A DNA stretch of 8,982 nucleotides from Mesoaciditogaceae bacterium (GTDB lineage: Bacteria; Thermotogota; Thermotogae; Mesoaciditogales; Mesoaciditogaceae). Positions 1-6,296 of this stretch are shown here, one piece after another. Where the stretch lies: the NCBI GenBank assembly GCA_015486145.1, contig WFSH01000183.1, positions 1-8,982 on the forward strand, read 5' to 3'. Position 1 is the first letter of the stretch, and each line of letters starts with the position of its first letter. Below the pieces are notes generated by a model. That model searched no databases. It was not told where the DNA came from and worked only from the letters and a program-made list of their open reading frames with translations. The translations under genes were made by a program, and so were the position numbers.

Positions 1-630
1 AGGACTTCTTTTGTCGGATGGGCAAGGAGATCACAGATCACTTTTACAGATGAAATTTCCCACCGTACGTGGGAAAAAATTGGAAGAGAAGTGATAGTGG
101 ATAAAAGATTCTCAAAATCTGATTTTGATGGAGATGTTCTGTATTTGCCATTTGGAACTAAGATTCCGGCCATTGAGAAAAAAGATTTTTGGGAATCCTT
201 TCTTCCAAATGGCCACACGTTGAAAATACCCAAAGAAGATGCTTCATACGCCGATGAAAAAAAATTTGAGGATTTGAGAAATGTCTGGGATATTTTTTTG
301 GGAACTCCCTATCTTTGGGGAGGGACTAGCGCATATGGCTATGATTGTTCGGGTTATGTCGGCCGTTTGTACGATTATGTGGGTATAGAAATACCAAGGG
401 ATGCGGATCTCCAGCAAAATGTGACTATAGATGTGAAGAAAGATGAATTGCGTTTTGGGGATCTTGTCTTTTTTCCCGGCCACGTGGCCATGTATGTTGG
501 AAACGGAGAAATAACACATTCAAATCTCACCCAAGGTGGTGTTGGAAAATCTCAACTTTTTTCACCAAGAAATTATGCTGAAGGATGGTTAAAAGGGCAT
601 GTGACGAAATTTGGAAGGGTGGTCAAATGA
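1..630 (+). CDS. NlpC/P60 cell-wall peptidase, YkfC-like (5' end outside window)
   Basis: The reading frame is open from base 1 to the TGA at 628-630, so the N-terminus lies outside the window; the GTG at 91 is probably internal. Residue numbers here count from that GTG. Residues about 15-50 look like the end of a bacterial SH3-type domain. The NlpC/P60 domain starts near residue 68 with GTPYLWGGTSAYGYDCSGY. The catalytic Cys is residue 86 (codon 346-348), followed by IPRDADLQ, GDLVFFPGHVAMYVGNG with His131 (codon 481-483) and a third polar His143 (517-519). SH3 followed by P60, with the PYLWGGTSAYG and PRDA motifs, resembles the YkfC group, which cleaves gamma-D-Glu-diaminoacid bonds in murein peptides. 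Export cannot be judged without the N-terminus. Its stop overlaps the etfB start (ATGA), implying cotranscription although no shared function is obvious. The fold is secure; the exact bond cleaved is inferred. Confidence 0.88.
   Translation, partial: RTSFVGWARRSQITFTDEISHRTWEKIGREVIVDKRFSKSDFDGDVLYLPFGTKIPAIEKKDFWESFLPNGHTLKIPKEDASYADEKKFEDLRNVWDIFLGTPYLWGGTSAYGYDCSGYVGRLYDYVGIEIPRDADLQQNVTIDVKKDELRFGDLVFFPGHVAMYVGNGEITHSNLTQGGVGKSQLFSPRNYAEGWLKGHVTKFGRVVK
613..622 (+). promoter_or_regulatory. Ribosome binding site fixing the etfB start
   Basis: The purine-rich GGAAGGGTGG lies 4 bases before the ATG at 627. The frame is open further upstream to an ATG at 585, which would add 14 residues. That extension has no comparable SD and would run 46 bases into the peptidase gene. 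The ATG at 627 also gives the standard EtfB N-terminus MRIAVLVKEVP. Confidence 0.7.
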
Positions 631-1418
631 GAATAGCGGTACTTGTAAAAGAAGTCCCGGCAACTGATAAAGTGAAGATGGATGAGAAGACGGGGACGAT
701 GATCAGAAGTGGAATGGAATCCGAGCTTAATCCTCTCGATATGTATGCAGTTGAAGAAGCCGTACGCATAAAAGAAAAGTTTGAAAATGTGCATGTTGTT
801 GCGATCTCAATGGGGCCTCCACAAGCGGTTAACTCACTTAAGGAAGCCATATCCATGGGATGTGATGATGGGTATCTCATGTCTGATAAAAATTTTGCGG
901 GTTCAGATACTCTTGCCACTGCTTATGCACTTTCAGCCGCCATCCAAAAACTCGGGAATTTCGATCTCATATTTACCGGAGAACGTGCAACAGACGGTGA
1001 AACAGGTCAGGTGGGTCCATCGGTGGCGACTCAGCTTGGTATTCCGGTCGTAACTTACGTGAGCAAAATTGAGAAAATTAGCGATGAATTTGTTCGAGTT
1101 TGTCGTTCCATAGAGGGTGGTAAAGAAACTGTCGAAGTTGAACTTCCGGCTCTTTTGAGTGTTGTTAAAGAGATAAATGAGCCACGAATTCCAAATTTGG
1201 CGGGGAAAATTGCGTCCAAATCAAAAAAAGTTCCTCTTTTAACTGCAAATGATATAGAAGTGATCTTGGATAAAGTGGGTCTTTCAGGATCTCCAACAAG
1301 AGTGGTAAAGGTTTTCTATCCCAAGCTTTCAAGAGATGGGAAAATAATAAAAGTCAGAGATCTCGAATCAGCGGTGAATGAACTTGTAGAATTCATGAAA
1401 CAAAAAGGAGTAATTTAG
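627..1418 (+). CDS. etfB: Electron transfer flavoprotein, beta subunit
   Basis: EtfB (263 residues, usual length) pairs with EtfA to form a cytoplasmic flavin carrier that passes electrons between NAD(H), ferredoxin or quinone and a partner dehydrogenase. The N-terminal MRIAVLVKEVP, LNPLDMYAVEEA (35-46) and NEPRIPNLAGK (185-195) are hallmark EtfB segments. The nucleotide-binding stretch at 117-131 reads TGERATDGETGQVGP. This DG-x-T-x-QVGP form resembles the beta subunits of electron-bifurcating ETFs, where a second FAD sits. The mitochondrial/Paracoccus type, which binds AMP there, has DDDCNQTGQ. Bifurcating capacity is therefore inferred from motif resemblance only. The gene overlaps the preceding peptidase by 4 bases, and its TAG directly abuts the etfA ATG, which suggests translational coupling and equal subunit supply. 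The start at 627 was preferred to 585 on SD position and homology. Confidence 0.95.
   Translation: MRIAVLVKEVPATDKVKMDEKTGTMIRSGMESELNPLDMYAVEEAVRIKEKFENVHVVAISMGPPQAVNSLKEAISMGCDDGYLMSDKNFAGSDTLATAYALSAAIQKLGNFDLIFTGERATDGETGQVGPSVATQLGIPVVTYVSKIEKISDEFVRVCRSIEGGKETVEVELPALLSVVKEINEPRIPNLAGKIASKSKKVPLLTANDIEVILDKVGLSGSPTRVVKVFYPKLSRDGKIIKVRDLESAVNELVEFMKQKGVI
1407..1410 (+). promoter_or_regulatory. Ribosome binding site of etfA
   Basis: GGAG lies 8 bases before the etfA ATG at 1419, inside the last codons of etfB. The zero-base junction between the two genes fits coupled translation of the two ETF subunits. Confidence 0.65.
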
Positions 1419-2432
1419 ATGTTGAAGAATGAATACAGAGGAGTTTGGACAATTGGAGAAGTTAGAAATGGAGAAATAAGTTCTGTTTCTTATGAACTCT
1501 TGGCGTGGGGAAAGAAACTTGCAGAAAAGCTGAAGGTGGAGCTATCGAGCGTCATTCTTGGCAGCGATATTCAAGGAGAGTTGAATGAACTCTTTCATTT
1601 TGGTGCAGACGTTGTTTATGTTGTTGATGACGAGAACTTAGAGCATTTTTTACCGGATGTACATTCAAGAATTTACGAAGCTCTTGTGAAAGAGTATAAG
1701 CCCGAAATCATAATAGCTTCTGCCACCACATATGGGAGAACGATCATGCCAATGCTGGCGGCAAAGCTTGGTACCGGTCTTACGGCTGATTGCACAAAAC
1801 TTGACGTTGATGTGAAAGAGCGCATTTTGCTTCAAACAAGACCTGCCATAGGTGGAAACGTTATGGCCACGATCAAAACTCCCAACCATAGACCTCAGAT
1901 GGCCACGGTAAGGCCACATGCTCAGAAAGCTTTGGTGAAAGATGAGAAGAAAGACGGGAAAATCATTTTGAAAAATTATCCTTCTGAATTCTATAAGTCG
2001 AAATATCGGTGGGTATCGTTTGAAAGAGACAAAAGCGTGGATTCACCAATTCAAGAATCAGATGTGGTTATTTCTGGGGGCAAAGGATTAAAAGATGGAA
2101 AAAATTTCAAGATGCTCTACGATCTGGCCAAAAAGTTGAATGGTGCCGTTGGAGCATCCAGAGCTGCCGTTGATATGGGTTGGATTCCATATTCACACCA
2201 AGTTGGACTTTCCGGGAAAACTTTGAGTCCAAGATTTTACATGGCTGTGGGCATTTCTGGAGCGGTTCAGCACATTGCCGGAATGTCGTCTTCAGAAGTA
2301 ATTGTGGCAATAAACAAAGATCCCGATGCGGCGATATTCAAGGTAGCGGATTTTGGTATAGTAGGTGACGCGTTGGAAATACTGCCTGTACTCATTAAAA
2401 AGCTTTCGGATGAGGTGAATGAAAATGATTGA
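1419..2432 (+). CDS. etfA: Electron transfer flavoprotein, alpha subunit
   Basis: EtfA (337 residues, normal length) carries the mobile FAD domain that shuttles electrons to the partner dehydrogenase. The N-terminal domain opens with VWTIGEVRNGEIS and contains GGNVMATIK (145-153) and RPQMATVRP (158-166). The C-terminal FAD domain has SGGKGL (219-224), GASRAAVDMGW (245-255), QVGLSGKTLSP (261-271), GISGAVQH (278-285), AINKDPDAA (297-305) and FGIVGD (312-317). Arg248 and Ser265 occupy positions that usually contact the isoalloxazine ring. Two departures from the common consensus are Lys222 (usually Arg in SGGRG) and Ala305 (usually Pro in DAPIF). There is no N-terminal ferredoxin domain and no cysteine cluster, unlike the alpha subunit of the acetogen lactate complex as I recall it. 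The start abuts the etfB stop; the 3' end overlaps the dehydrogenase start by 8 bases. Confidence 0.95.
   Translation: MLKNEYRGVWTIGEVRNGEISSVSYELLAWGKKLAEKLKVELSSVILGSDIQGELNELFHFGADVVYVVDDENLEHFLPDVHSRIYEALVKEYKPEIIIASATTYGRTIMPMLAAKLGTGLTADCTKLDVDVKERILLQTRPAIGGNVMATIKTPNHRPQMATVRPHAQKALVKDEKKDGKIILKNYPSEFYKSKYRWVSFERDKSVDSPIQESDVVISGGKGLKDGKNFKMLYDLAKKLNGAVGASRAAVDMGWIPYSHQVGLSGKTLSPRFYMAVGISGAVQHIAGMSSSEVIVAINKDPDAAIFKVADFGIVGDALEILPVLIKKLSDEVNEND
2412..2417 (+). promoter_or_regulatory. Ribosome binding site choosing ATG 2425
   Basis: GAGGTG ends only one base before the ATG at 2419 but 7 bases before the in-frame ATG at 2425. The spacing favours 2425 as the start of the dehydrogenase, removing the first two residues (Met-Lys) of the longer reading. 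The site lies inside the end of etfA, so the two genes overlap by 8 bases. Confidence 0.55.
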
Positions 2433-3849
2433 GTTTGCCAAAATCACAACAAGACTTGTTACAGAGTTCAAAAAAATTTTGGGGAACAATGCCGTAGTGT
2501 TTGATGACAAAGATGCTCTTGAGAATTATGCTCACGATGAAACAGGAGGGGAATATTATTCTCACATGCCAGAAATCGTTTTAAAGCCTGAAAATGCGGA
2601 ACAAATTTCCAAAGTTTTGAAATTGGCAAGTGCAGAACATGTTCCCGTAACGCCACGGGGAGCTGGAAGTGGACTTGCCGGTGCTTCTGTTCCCATCTAT
2701 GGAGGCATCGTTATCTCATTCGAAAGGATGAACAAAATCGTTGAAATTGACAAGACGAATCTCGTGGCTGTAACTGAACCAGGCGTCGTAACAAATGATC
2801 TTTGCCGGAAAGTATCTGAGCTTGGATTGTACTATGCTGGATATCCGATGAGTGTGGAAACGAGCTTTATCGGTGGAAATGTTGCCACAAATGCCGGTGG
2901 AAGTAAAGTTATAAAGTACGGTAACACGGCTCATCATGTGTTGGGAATAGAAGCGGTTTTGCCAAATGGAGAAATTGTGCAATTTGGAGGGAAACGCAGA
3001 AAGGACTCGAGCGGCTATGACATAGTACGCTTATTAGTTGGTTCCGAGGGAACTCTCGCGGTATTCACGAAGATTTTTCTTAATCTCATTCCTCTTCCGG
3101 GAAAAACTGTGGACCTGCTTGTTCCCTTTCCAGATATTCATACGGCTATTTCAAATGTTGGGCCGTTGATCACGGAAAGCAAAACGCTTCCAAGTGCGGT
3201 AGAGTTTATAGACGACACTTCGGTTGTTCTTGGTTCTAAGTATAACAACATTCGCTTACCGTACCAAGAAAAAGCTGACGCATATCTCATAGTTCAATAC
3301 GAAGGACACGACAGGGATGAACTTGAAAGTATATATGAAAAAGCCGGCAAAGCTTTGATGAACGGAAAAGCAATGGATGTGTTTGTGGCGGATAACAGAA
3401 CCAATTCGGAAAAGATATGGAGGATAAGAAGAAATTGGCTTGAAGGAATAAAAGCATTTGAATCCCACACTCCTACGGGAGATGTTGTTGTTCCAACATC
3501 TAAGATACCTGAAATCATGGAGTATATAGCCAAGATCTCAAAAGAATACAAAGTCCAAATTCCAGTTGCGGGTCATGCGGCTGATGGGAATCTTCATCCC
3601 GCTCCCATGAAACCCAAAGATGTGAATTTGGGAGAGTGGAAAGAACTGTCCGAAGAGATACTCTCTAAAATAGCCATAAAAGCTTCGAAAATGGGAGGAG
3701 CGGTGAGTGGAGAACATGGAATAGGATTTGTGAAAAAGGAACTTCTCAAGAAAACCAAAAACAAACAATACGAGCTCATGAAATCTCTGAAAAAAACCAT
3801 AGATCCCCTTGGTATCATGAACCCAGGGAAACTTTTTGATCCTCAATGA
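2425..3849 (+). CDS. glcD: FAD-linked 2-hydroxyacid (probably lactate) dehydrogenase, GlcD family
   Basis: This soluble flavoenzyme of the VAO/PCMH class (474 residues from ATG 2425) oxidises 2-hydroxyacids such as D-lactate or glycolate to the 2-oxoacid. The FAD-binding domain includes PRGAGSGLAGA (77-87), GGNVATNAGG (150-159) and SSGYDIVRLLVGSEGTLAV. The C-terminal oxidase domain has an Arg-rich WRIRR segment near 332-336, GHAADGNLH (383-391) and SGEHGIG (428-434). These His and Glu residues form the metal/substrate site in characterised relatives. The C-terminus MNPGKLFDP is typical of the family. No Fe-S or quinone domain is present, so electrons must leave by a partner, and the adjacent etfBA supplies one. 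D-lactate is the favoured substrate by analogy with the Ldh-EtfAB complex. Glycolate, 2-hydroxyglutarate or another hydroxyacid cannot be excluded. No lactate permease, racemase or regulator is visible nearby. Confidence 0.9.
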   Translation: MIEFAKITTRLVTEFKKILGNNAVVFDDKDALENYAHDETGGEYYSHMPEIVLKPENAEQISKVLKLASAEHVPVTPRGAGSGLAGASVPIYGGIVISFERMNKIVEIDKTNLVAVTEPGVVTNDLCRKVSELGLYYAGYPMSVETSFIGGNVATNAGGSKVIKYGNTAHHVLGIEAVLPNGEIVQFGGKRRKDSSGYDIVRLLVGSEGTLAVFTKIFLNLIPLPGKTVDLLVPFPDIHTAISNVGPLITESKTLPSAVEFIDDTSVVLGSKYNNIRLPYQEKADAYLIVQYEGHDRDELESIYEKAGKALMNGKAMDVFVADNRTNSEKIWRIRRNWLEGIKAFESHTPTGDVVVPTSKIPEIMEYIAKISKEYKVQIPVAGHAADGNLHPAPMKPKDVNLGEWKELSEEILSKIAIKASKMGGAVSGEHGIGFVKKELLKKTKNKQYELMKSLKKTIDPLGIMNPGKLFDPQ

Positions 3850-3906
3850 GTGATTTGTTTAGAACTTTCTAATAGAGTAAATGAAAAGTGTTGAAAAGAG
3901 ATTTTC

Positions 3907-4326
3907 TTATTTCAAAAGCTCGATTTCTTCGCTTTTCAACCACTCACGAGCGATTTTTTTAGCTTTGGCGTATTCAAAATCAAACCATCTGTTTCTTTCC
4001 TCTGGATATTCATCAAGGACTTTTCTAAAGCGATGAAAAGCGCCTTTGCCATCAAGGGCAATCGACAAAAATTTTTTCAGTGAGGGATCCTCAACCGTTT
4101 CAGTGAATTCAACCATGAAATTGTAAATTTTCCAGGACGGAATGTTTGGAATTAACAAATATCGATCGTCGAATTCGTATTTCTCAATTTCTTTATCGTC
4201 CTCAAAAAACGGGGAAACCGGAAATATTTCGTTCGTCTGGGTATCTATATAGTAAGAAACTTCAACAGAGCCATCTATCATCGCTTCAGCAATTTCTCTG
4301 AGCTTTATTTTGAGCTTTTTGTTCAT
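3907..4326 (-). CDS. UPF0158-family protein
   Basis: This 139-residue cytoplasmic protein has no signal or membrane segment and matches the UPF0158 family, whose function is unknown. Recognisable features are LLIPNIPSWKIYNFMVEF (57-74), the hallmark ALDGKGAFHRFRKVL (90-104), and a W-x-x-F plus REWL ending (residues 114-130). Members usually run 130-160 residues, so this one looks complete. The ATG is preceded by a near-perfect AAAGGAGGG SD (+ positions 4331-4339). It points towards the etf-glcD operon, with only 57 bases between the two stop codons. It lies 52 bases downstream of the small exported-protein gene on the same strand and may be cotranscribed with it. The family is confident by motif; no role can be assigned. 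Confidence 0.85.
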   Translation of the reverse strand: MNKKLKIKLREIAEAMIDGSVEVSYYIDTQTNEIFPVSPFFEDDKEIEKYEFDDRYLLIPNIPSWKIYNFMVEFTETVEDPSLKKFLSIALDGKGAFHRFRKVLDEYPEERNRWFDFEYAKAKKIAREWLKSEEIELLK

Positions 4327-4345
4327 TTAACCCTCCTTTCCAACG

Positions 4346-4368
4346 AAGAACGCGGTTCTTTTTATTTT
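4346..4368 (+). terminator. Terminator-like hairpin with T-tract, + strand orientation
   Basis: AAGAAC (4346-4351), loop GCG, and GTTCTT (4355-4360) form a perfect 6-bp stem followed by TTTATTTT. The T-tract is on the + strand, so it would stop transcripts arriving from the etf-glcD side. No convincing + terminator lies directly after the dehydrogenase gene at 3849. Read on the - strand it has no U-tract and sits just before the SD of the UPF0158 gene, where it could instead be a processing or stability hairpin. The stem is short. Confidence 0.35.
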
Positions 4369-4378
4369 GACAATTCAT

Positions 4379-4837
4379 CTAATGGAAAAAGCCAAAATTA
4401 AACCCCAAAAGAGGAGATGGTTTCATTTGAAGTGAAGAATAGATACAGTTTAGAGGTATAAATGCCAACGGTATATACAATCCAACGTAGACTCCTGACG
4501 AACTTATATAATCTATTCCCCAGTCAAGATAAGGCACCATAAAAAGGACCGTACCAAAATTCAAATACATGTCAAACGTGTTAGGCTTTACAGGTAACAA
4601 GTATTCTTTGAAATAATATCCAAGTTGAAACACGTTAAATCCTTTGAACCCCTTTATTTCATGTGCATTCATGATTAATTTGCTGTGAATCGGTACGGGA
4701 AGAGGTATGGCTATGTTTTTAATTACGACGGGCATGTCAATGTCAACATCTGTAACGTACTTCCATTCAATGCCAAAGGCAATTATCGAAATTAGAAGTA
4801 TAAAGATAAAAAACAAAAGTTTCTTCATCACATTCAT
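4379..4837 (-). CDS. Small exported protein of unknown function
   Basis: I do not recognise this 152-residue protein. It begins MNVMKKLLF followed by a hydrophobic run to about residue 21 (IFILLISIIAFG), a typical Sec signal peptide, with likely cleavage before IEWKY. The mature part has short stretches of alternating hydrophobic and polar residues (FDMYLNFGTVLFMV, GVYVGLYIPLAFIPL) and ends LLGFNFGFFH. This hints at a small outer-membrane beta-barrel or a barrel fragment, but that is only an inference. It has no Cys lipobox. The ATG at 4837 is supported by GAGGTGG 6 bases upstream (+ 4844-4850), which is better spaced than the internal Met4. It lies downstream of the MFS transporter gene (68-base gap) and upstream of the UPF0158 gene on the same strand. 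Confidence 0.7.
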   Translation of the reverse strand: MNVMKKLLFFIFILLISIIAFGIEWKYVTDVDIDMPVVIKNIAIPLPVPIHSKLIMNAHEIKGFKGFNVFQLGYYFKEYLLPVKPNTFDMYLNFGTVLFMVPYLDWGIDYISSSGVYVGLYIPLAFIPLNCIYSSLQMKPSPLLGFNFGFFH

Positions 4838-4856
4838 CGAAAACCACCTCTATTAA

Positions 4857-4886
4857 AGTATATCATCACAAGTATCCCCTTTTGAA
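4857..4886 (-). promoter_or_regulatory. Candidate promoter for the small exported protein gene
   Basis: On the - strand TTCAAA (+ 4881-4886), an 18-base spacer ending in TGA, and TATACT (+ 4857-4862) form an extended -10 promoter with a weak -35. The predicted start of transcription falls at about 4850, immediately at the SD, so the leader would be only about 12 bases. That is short but possible. The gene may equally be read through from the MFS transporter gene. Confidence 0.3.
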
Positions 4887-4905
4887 GCATCCGCCAGATT
4901 GTTTT

Positions 4906-6087
4906 TTAGGTTTTGGGCTTTAACTTAAGTGATGCCAAGAAAGTTGCGGACAAGCCAATTGCAGCTATGCTGAAAACCAAGGTAAATCCCACACTTTTTG
5001 TCAATATTCCTCCCAATATTGGAAAGAGTGCTCCAACAAATCCCATAGTTCCGCTTATTCCAATGTACATAACTCGCTCCCTCTCGGGTGCGATTTCTAT
5101 AAGATAAGCATCCATGAATATGCCTCGAGCACTCAAAGTTGTTCCTATGACGAAGAAGAGTGCATAATACCACGCAACAGATGAAAGAAAAGGAGTTGAA
5201 ATGGCCGATATGATCGCTATGAGTATTCCGATTCTCGCAATGGAAACATTTCCAAGCTTTTTGGATATGTATCCCCAAAACAAATTTGAGAGTACCATCC
5301 CACTTACCTGAAATATGAGTAAATTACCGATAATATTTCCACCAAATTTGTGAATGGCGTATACGGCGAAAAAAGGAAGTGCCATGAAATAGAATCCACC
5401 CAAAACTTCCACTGCAACGTACCAGAAGAGTCTTTCATCTTTCAAAAAAATCGGTATGGATTTGATCATTTTAAGAGTTTTTGTCTTTGGTAGAGGTTCA
5501 CTTTCTGGTTCTTTCAAAAAGAAAAAGAAGATCACAGCCATTGAAAGAGAAACAGAGGATACAAGGAAAAGAATACCGTAATTATGTGAAAAGTCCGAAC
5601 CGCTCAGCAGATATTTTACGACAAACCCGGCGCCGAAAGACAAAACGCCCGCTATTGCTTGTCTTACCGGGAAAAAATAGTATCTTTTTTCGCGTGAAAT
5701 GGTCTTGCCAAGCAAATCAACGTAAGCAATACCGGCAAATGAACCTGTAGTTGCAAACAGAGTAACGGCTATCATGATGAAAACGATGCCCCAAATGCCA
5801 ATGTAAGAAACGAAGAATGTGGTTAAAGCCAGTAAGAAAATGGCAAATGCCCTGGTCAAAATACCTCCCATAAGGTATGGCTTTTTAAATTTTCGGGTTT
5901 TCAAGAAGTTGGCGAAGAACAATTGTGTAATACTTGGGAGTCCTAAAAGGATGGAAGAAACTATTCCGATCAAGAAAGAAGAGTTGTAAAGTTTTTCTAA
6001 ATATGCCGGTATCACGGTGTTGGCGTTTATCATGGTGGAGGCGAAAGAGAGAAAAGCCATGTGCCACCAAAAAGCGAATAGTGCCAA
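4906..6087 (-). CDS. MFS transporter, 12 transmembrane helices, substrate unknown
   Basis: This 393-residue integral membrane protein shows twelve hydrophobic segments in a 6+6 arrangement. The first half covers about residues 2-192. A charged cytoplasmic loop (LKEPESEPLPKTKTLK, about 191-206) follows, then six more helices to the C-terminal LASLKLKPKT. The segment ANFLKTRKFKKPYLMGG (59-75) between helices 2 and 3 corresponds to the basic MFS motif-A loop. IAPERERVMYIGI (332-344) between helices 10 and 11 is the matching loop of the second half. These features place it in the major facilitator superfamily, but no residue pattern identifies the cargo. The start is the TTG at 6085-6087, because AGGGGG (+ 6095-6100) lies 7 bases upstream. 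The next ATG (residue 10) would fall inside helix 1. No terminator is visible after its TAA, so read-through into the next gene is possible. Confidence 0.85.
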   Translation of the reverse strand: MALFAFWWHMAFLSFASTMINANTVIPAYLEKLYNSSFLIGIVSSILLGLPSITQLFFANFLKTRKFKKPYLMGGILTRAFAIFLLALTTFFVSYIGIWGIVFIMIAVTLFATTGSFAGIAYVDLLGKTISREKRYYFFPVRQAIAGVLSFGAGFVVKYLLSGSDFSHNYGILFLVSSVSLSMAVIFFFFLKEPESEPLPKTKTLKMIKSIPIFLKDERLFWYVAVEVLGGFYFMALPFFAVYAIHKFGGNIIGNLLIFQVSGMVLSNLFWGYISKKLGNVSIARIGILIAIISAISTPFLSSVAWYYALFFVIGTTLSARGIFMDAYLIEIAPERERVMYIGISGTMGFVGALFPILGGILTKSVGFTLVFSIAAIGLSATFLASLKLKPKT

Positions 6088-6094
6088 ATCAAAA

Positions 6095-6100
6095 CCCCCT
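6095..6100 (-). promoter_or_regulatory. Ribosome binding site supporting a TTG start
   Basis: AGGGGG on the - strand sits 7 bases before TTG (6087-6085). The frame is open upstream to the stop at 6153-6151, but no ATG, GTG or TTG with a comparable SD occurs in that extension. Confidence 0.6.
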
Positions 6101-6145
6101 TGTATTATCGCAATGAACAGGAATTCTAAATTGCAAAAATGGATT

Positions 6146-6202
6146 CTTGCCTACATTATCCCATCTTTTGGAACAAAAGTTCTGTTTTTATTCGAAGGCA
6201 AG
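6146..6202 (-). promoter_or_regulatory. Nested inverted repeat in the predicted MFS leader RNA
   Basis: An outer 7-bp pair (CTTGCCT at + 6146-6152, AGGCAAG at 6196-6202) encloses an inner perfect hairpin of CTTTTG (6165-6170), loop GAA and CAAAAG (6174-6179). Unpaired stretches of 12 and 16 bases separate the two stems. The element lies between the candidate promoter (6237-6266) and the MFS start (6087), so it would fall in a 5' leader of about 143 nt. It matches no riboswitch class that I recognise. It could be a regulatory RNA fold, an operator, or chance. Confidence 0.3.
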
Positions 6203-6236
6203 TGTTGCTATATCATTGGCCATGAACCTCGAGGAT

Positions 6237-6266
6237 ATTATACTTCATATGGTTCCGAAATGGCAA
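6237..6266 (-). promoter_or_regulatory. Candidate sigma-70-type promoter upstream of the MFS gene
   Basis: On the - strand TTGCCA (+ 6261-6266), an 18-base spacer and a perfect TATAAT (+ 6237-6242) give a near-consensus promoter. Predicted transcription starts near 6230 and runs towards the MFS gene. The 8-base palindrome CCTCGAGG (6227-6234) sits at the start site. ATATC/GATAT arms (6211-6215 and 6234-6238) flank it and could be an operator. The promoter begins about 30 bases after the stop of the upstream MutS-like gene. The rest of the 209-bp gap (6088-6296) holds only the leader element and no gene I can support. Confidence 0.5.
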
Positions 6267-6296
6267 AATGAATTTGAAGGCTTTTGTGCAGCTTTT

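Noticed and set aside
585..626. Upstream ATG extension of EtfB by 14 residues
   Set aside because: The extension is non-homologous to EtfB, overlaps the peptidase by 46 bases and lacks a suitable SD; ATG 627 has one.
3538..3846. Long - strand open frames opposite the glcD gene
   Set aside because: They mirror the codon structure of a strongly conserved flavoenzyme gene, and their products resemble nothing.
3859..3872. Inverted repeat TTAGAA-CT-TTCTAA between the convergent glcD and UPF0158 genes as a bidirectional terminator
   Set aside because: The stem is short and A/T-rich, and neither strand has a following T-tract.
4367..4372. TTGACA on the + strand as a -35 box
   Set aside because: No -10-like sequence at a 16-18 base spacing and no + strand gene downstream.
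6104..6109. GATAAT on the - strand as a promoter -10 close to the MFS start
   Set aside because: No -35-like hexamer at a usable distance; the TTGCCA/TATAAT pair further upstream is much better.
6113..6271. Possible 52-codon + strand ORF in the gap upstream of the MFS gene, with a weak hairpin and T-tract (6277-6298) just after it
   Set aside because: It has no SD and no credible + promoter, the predicted peptide has no recognisable feature, and the hairpin stem needs a G-T pair. The gap is better explained by the - strand promoter and leader.
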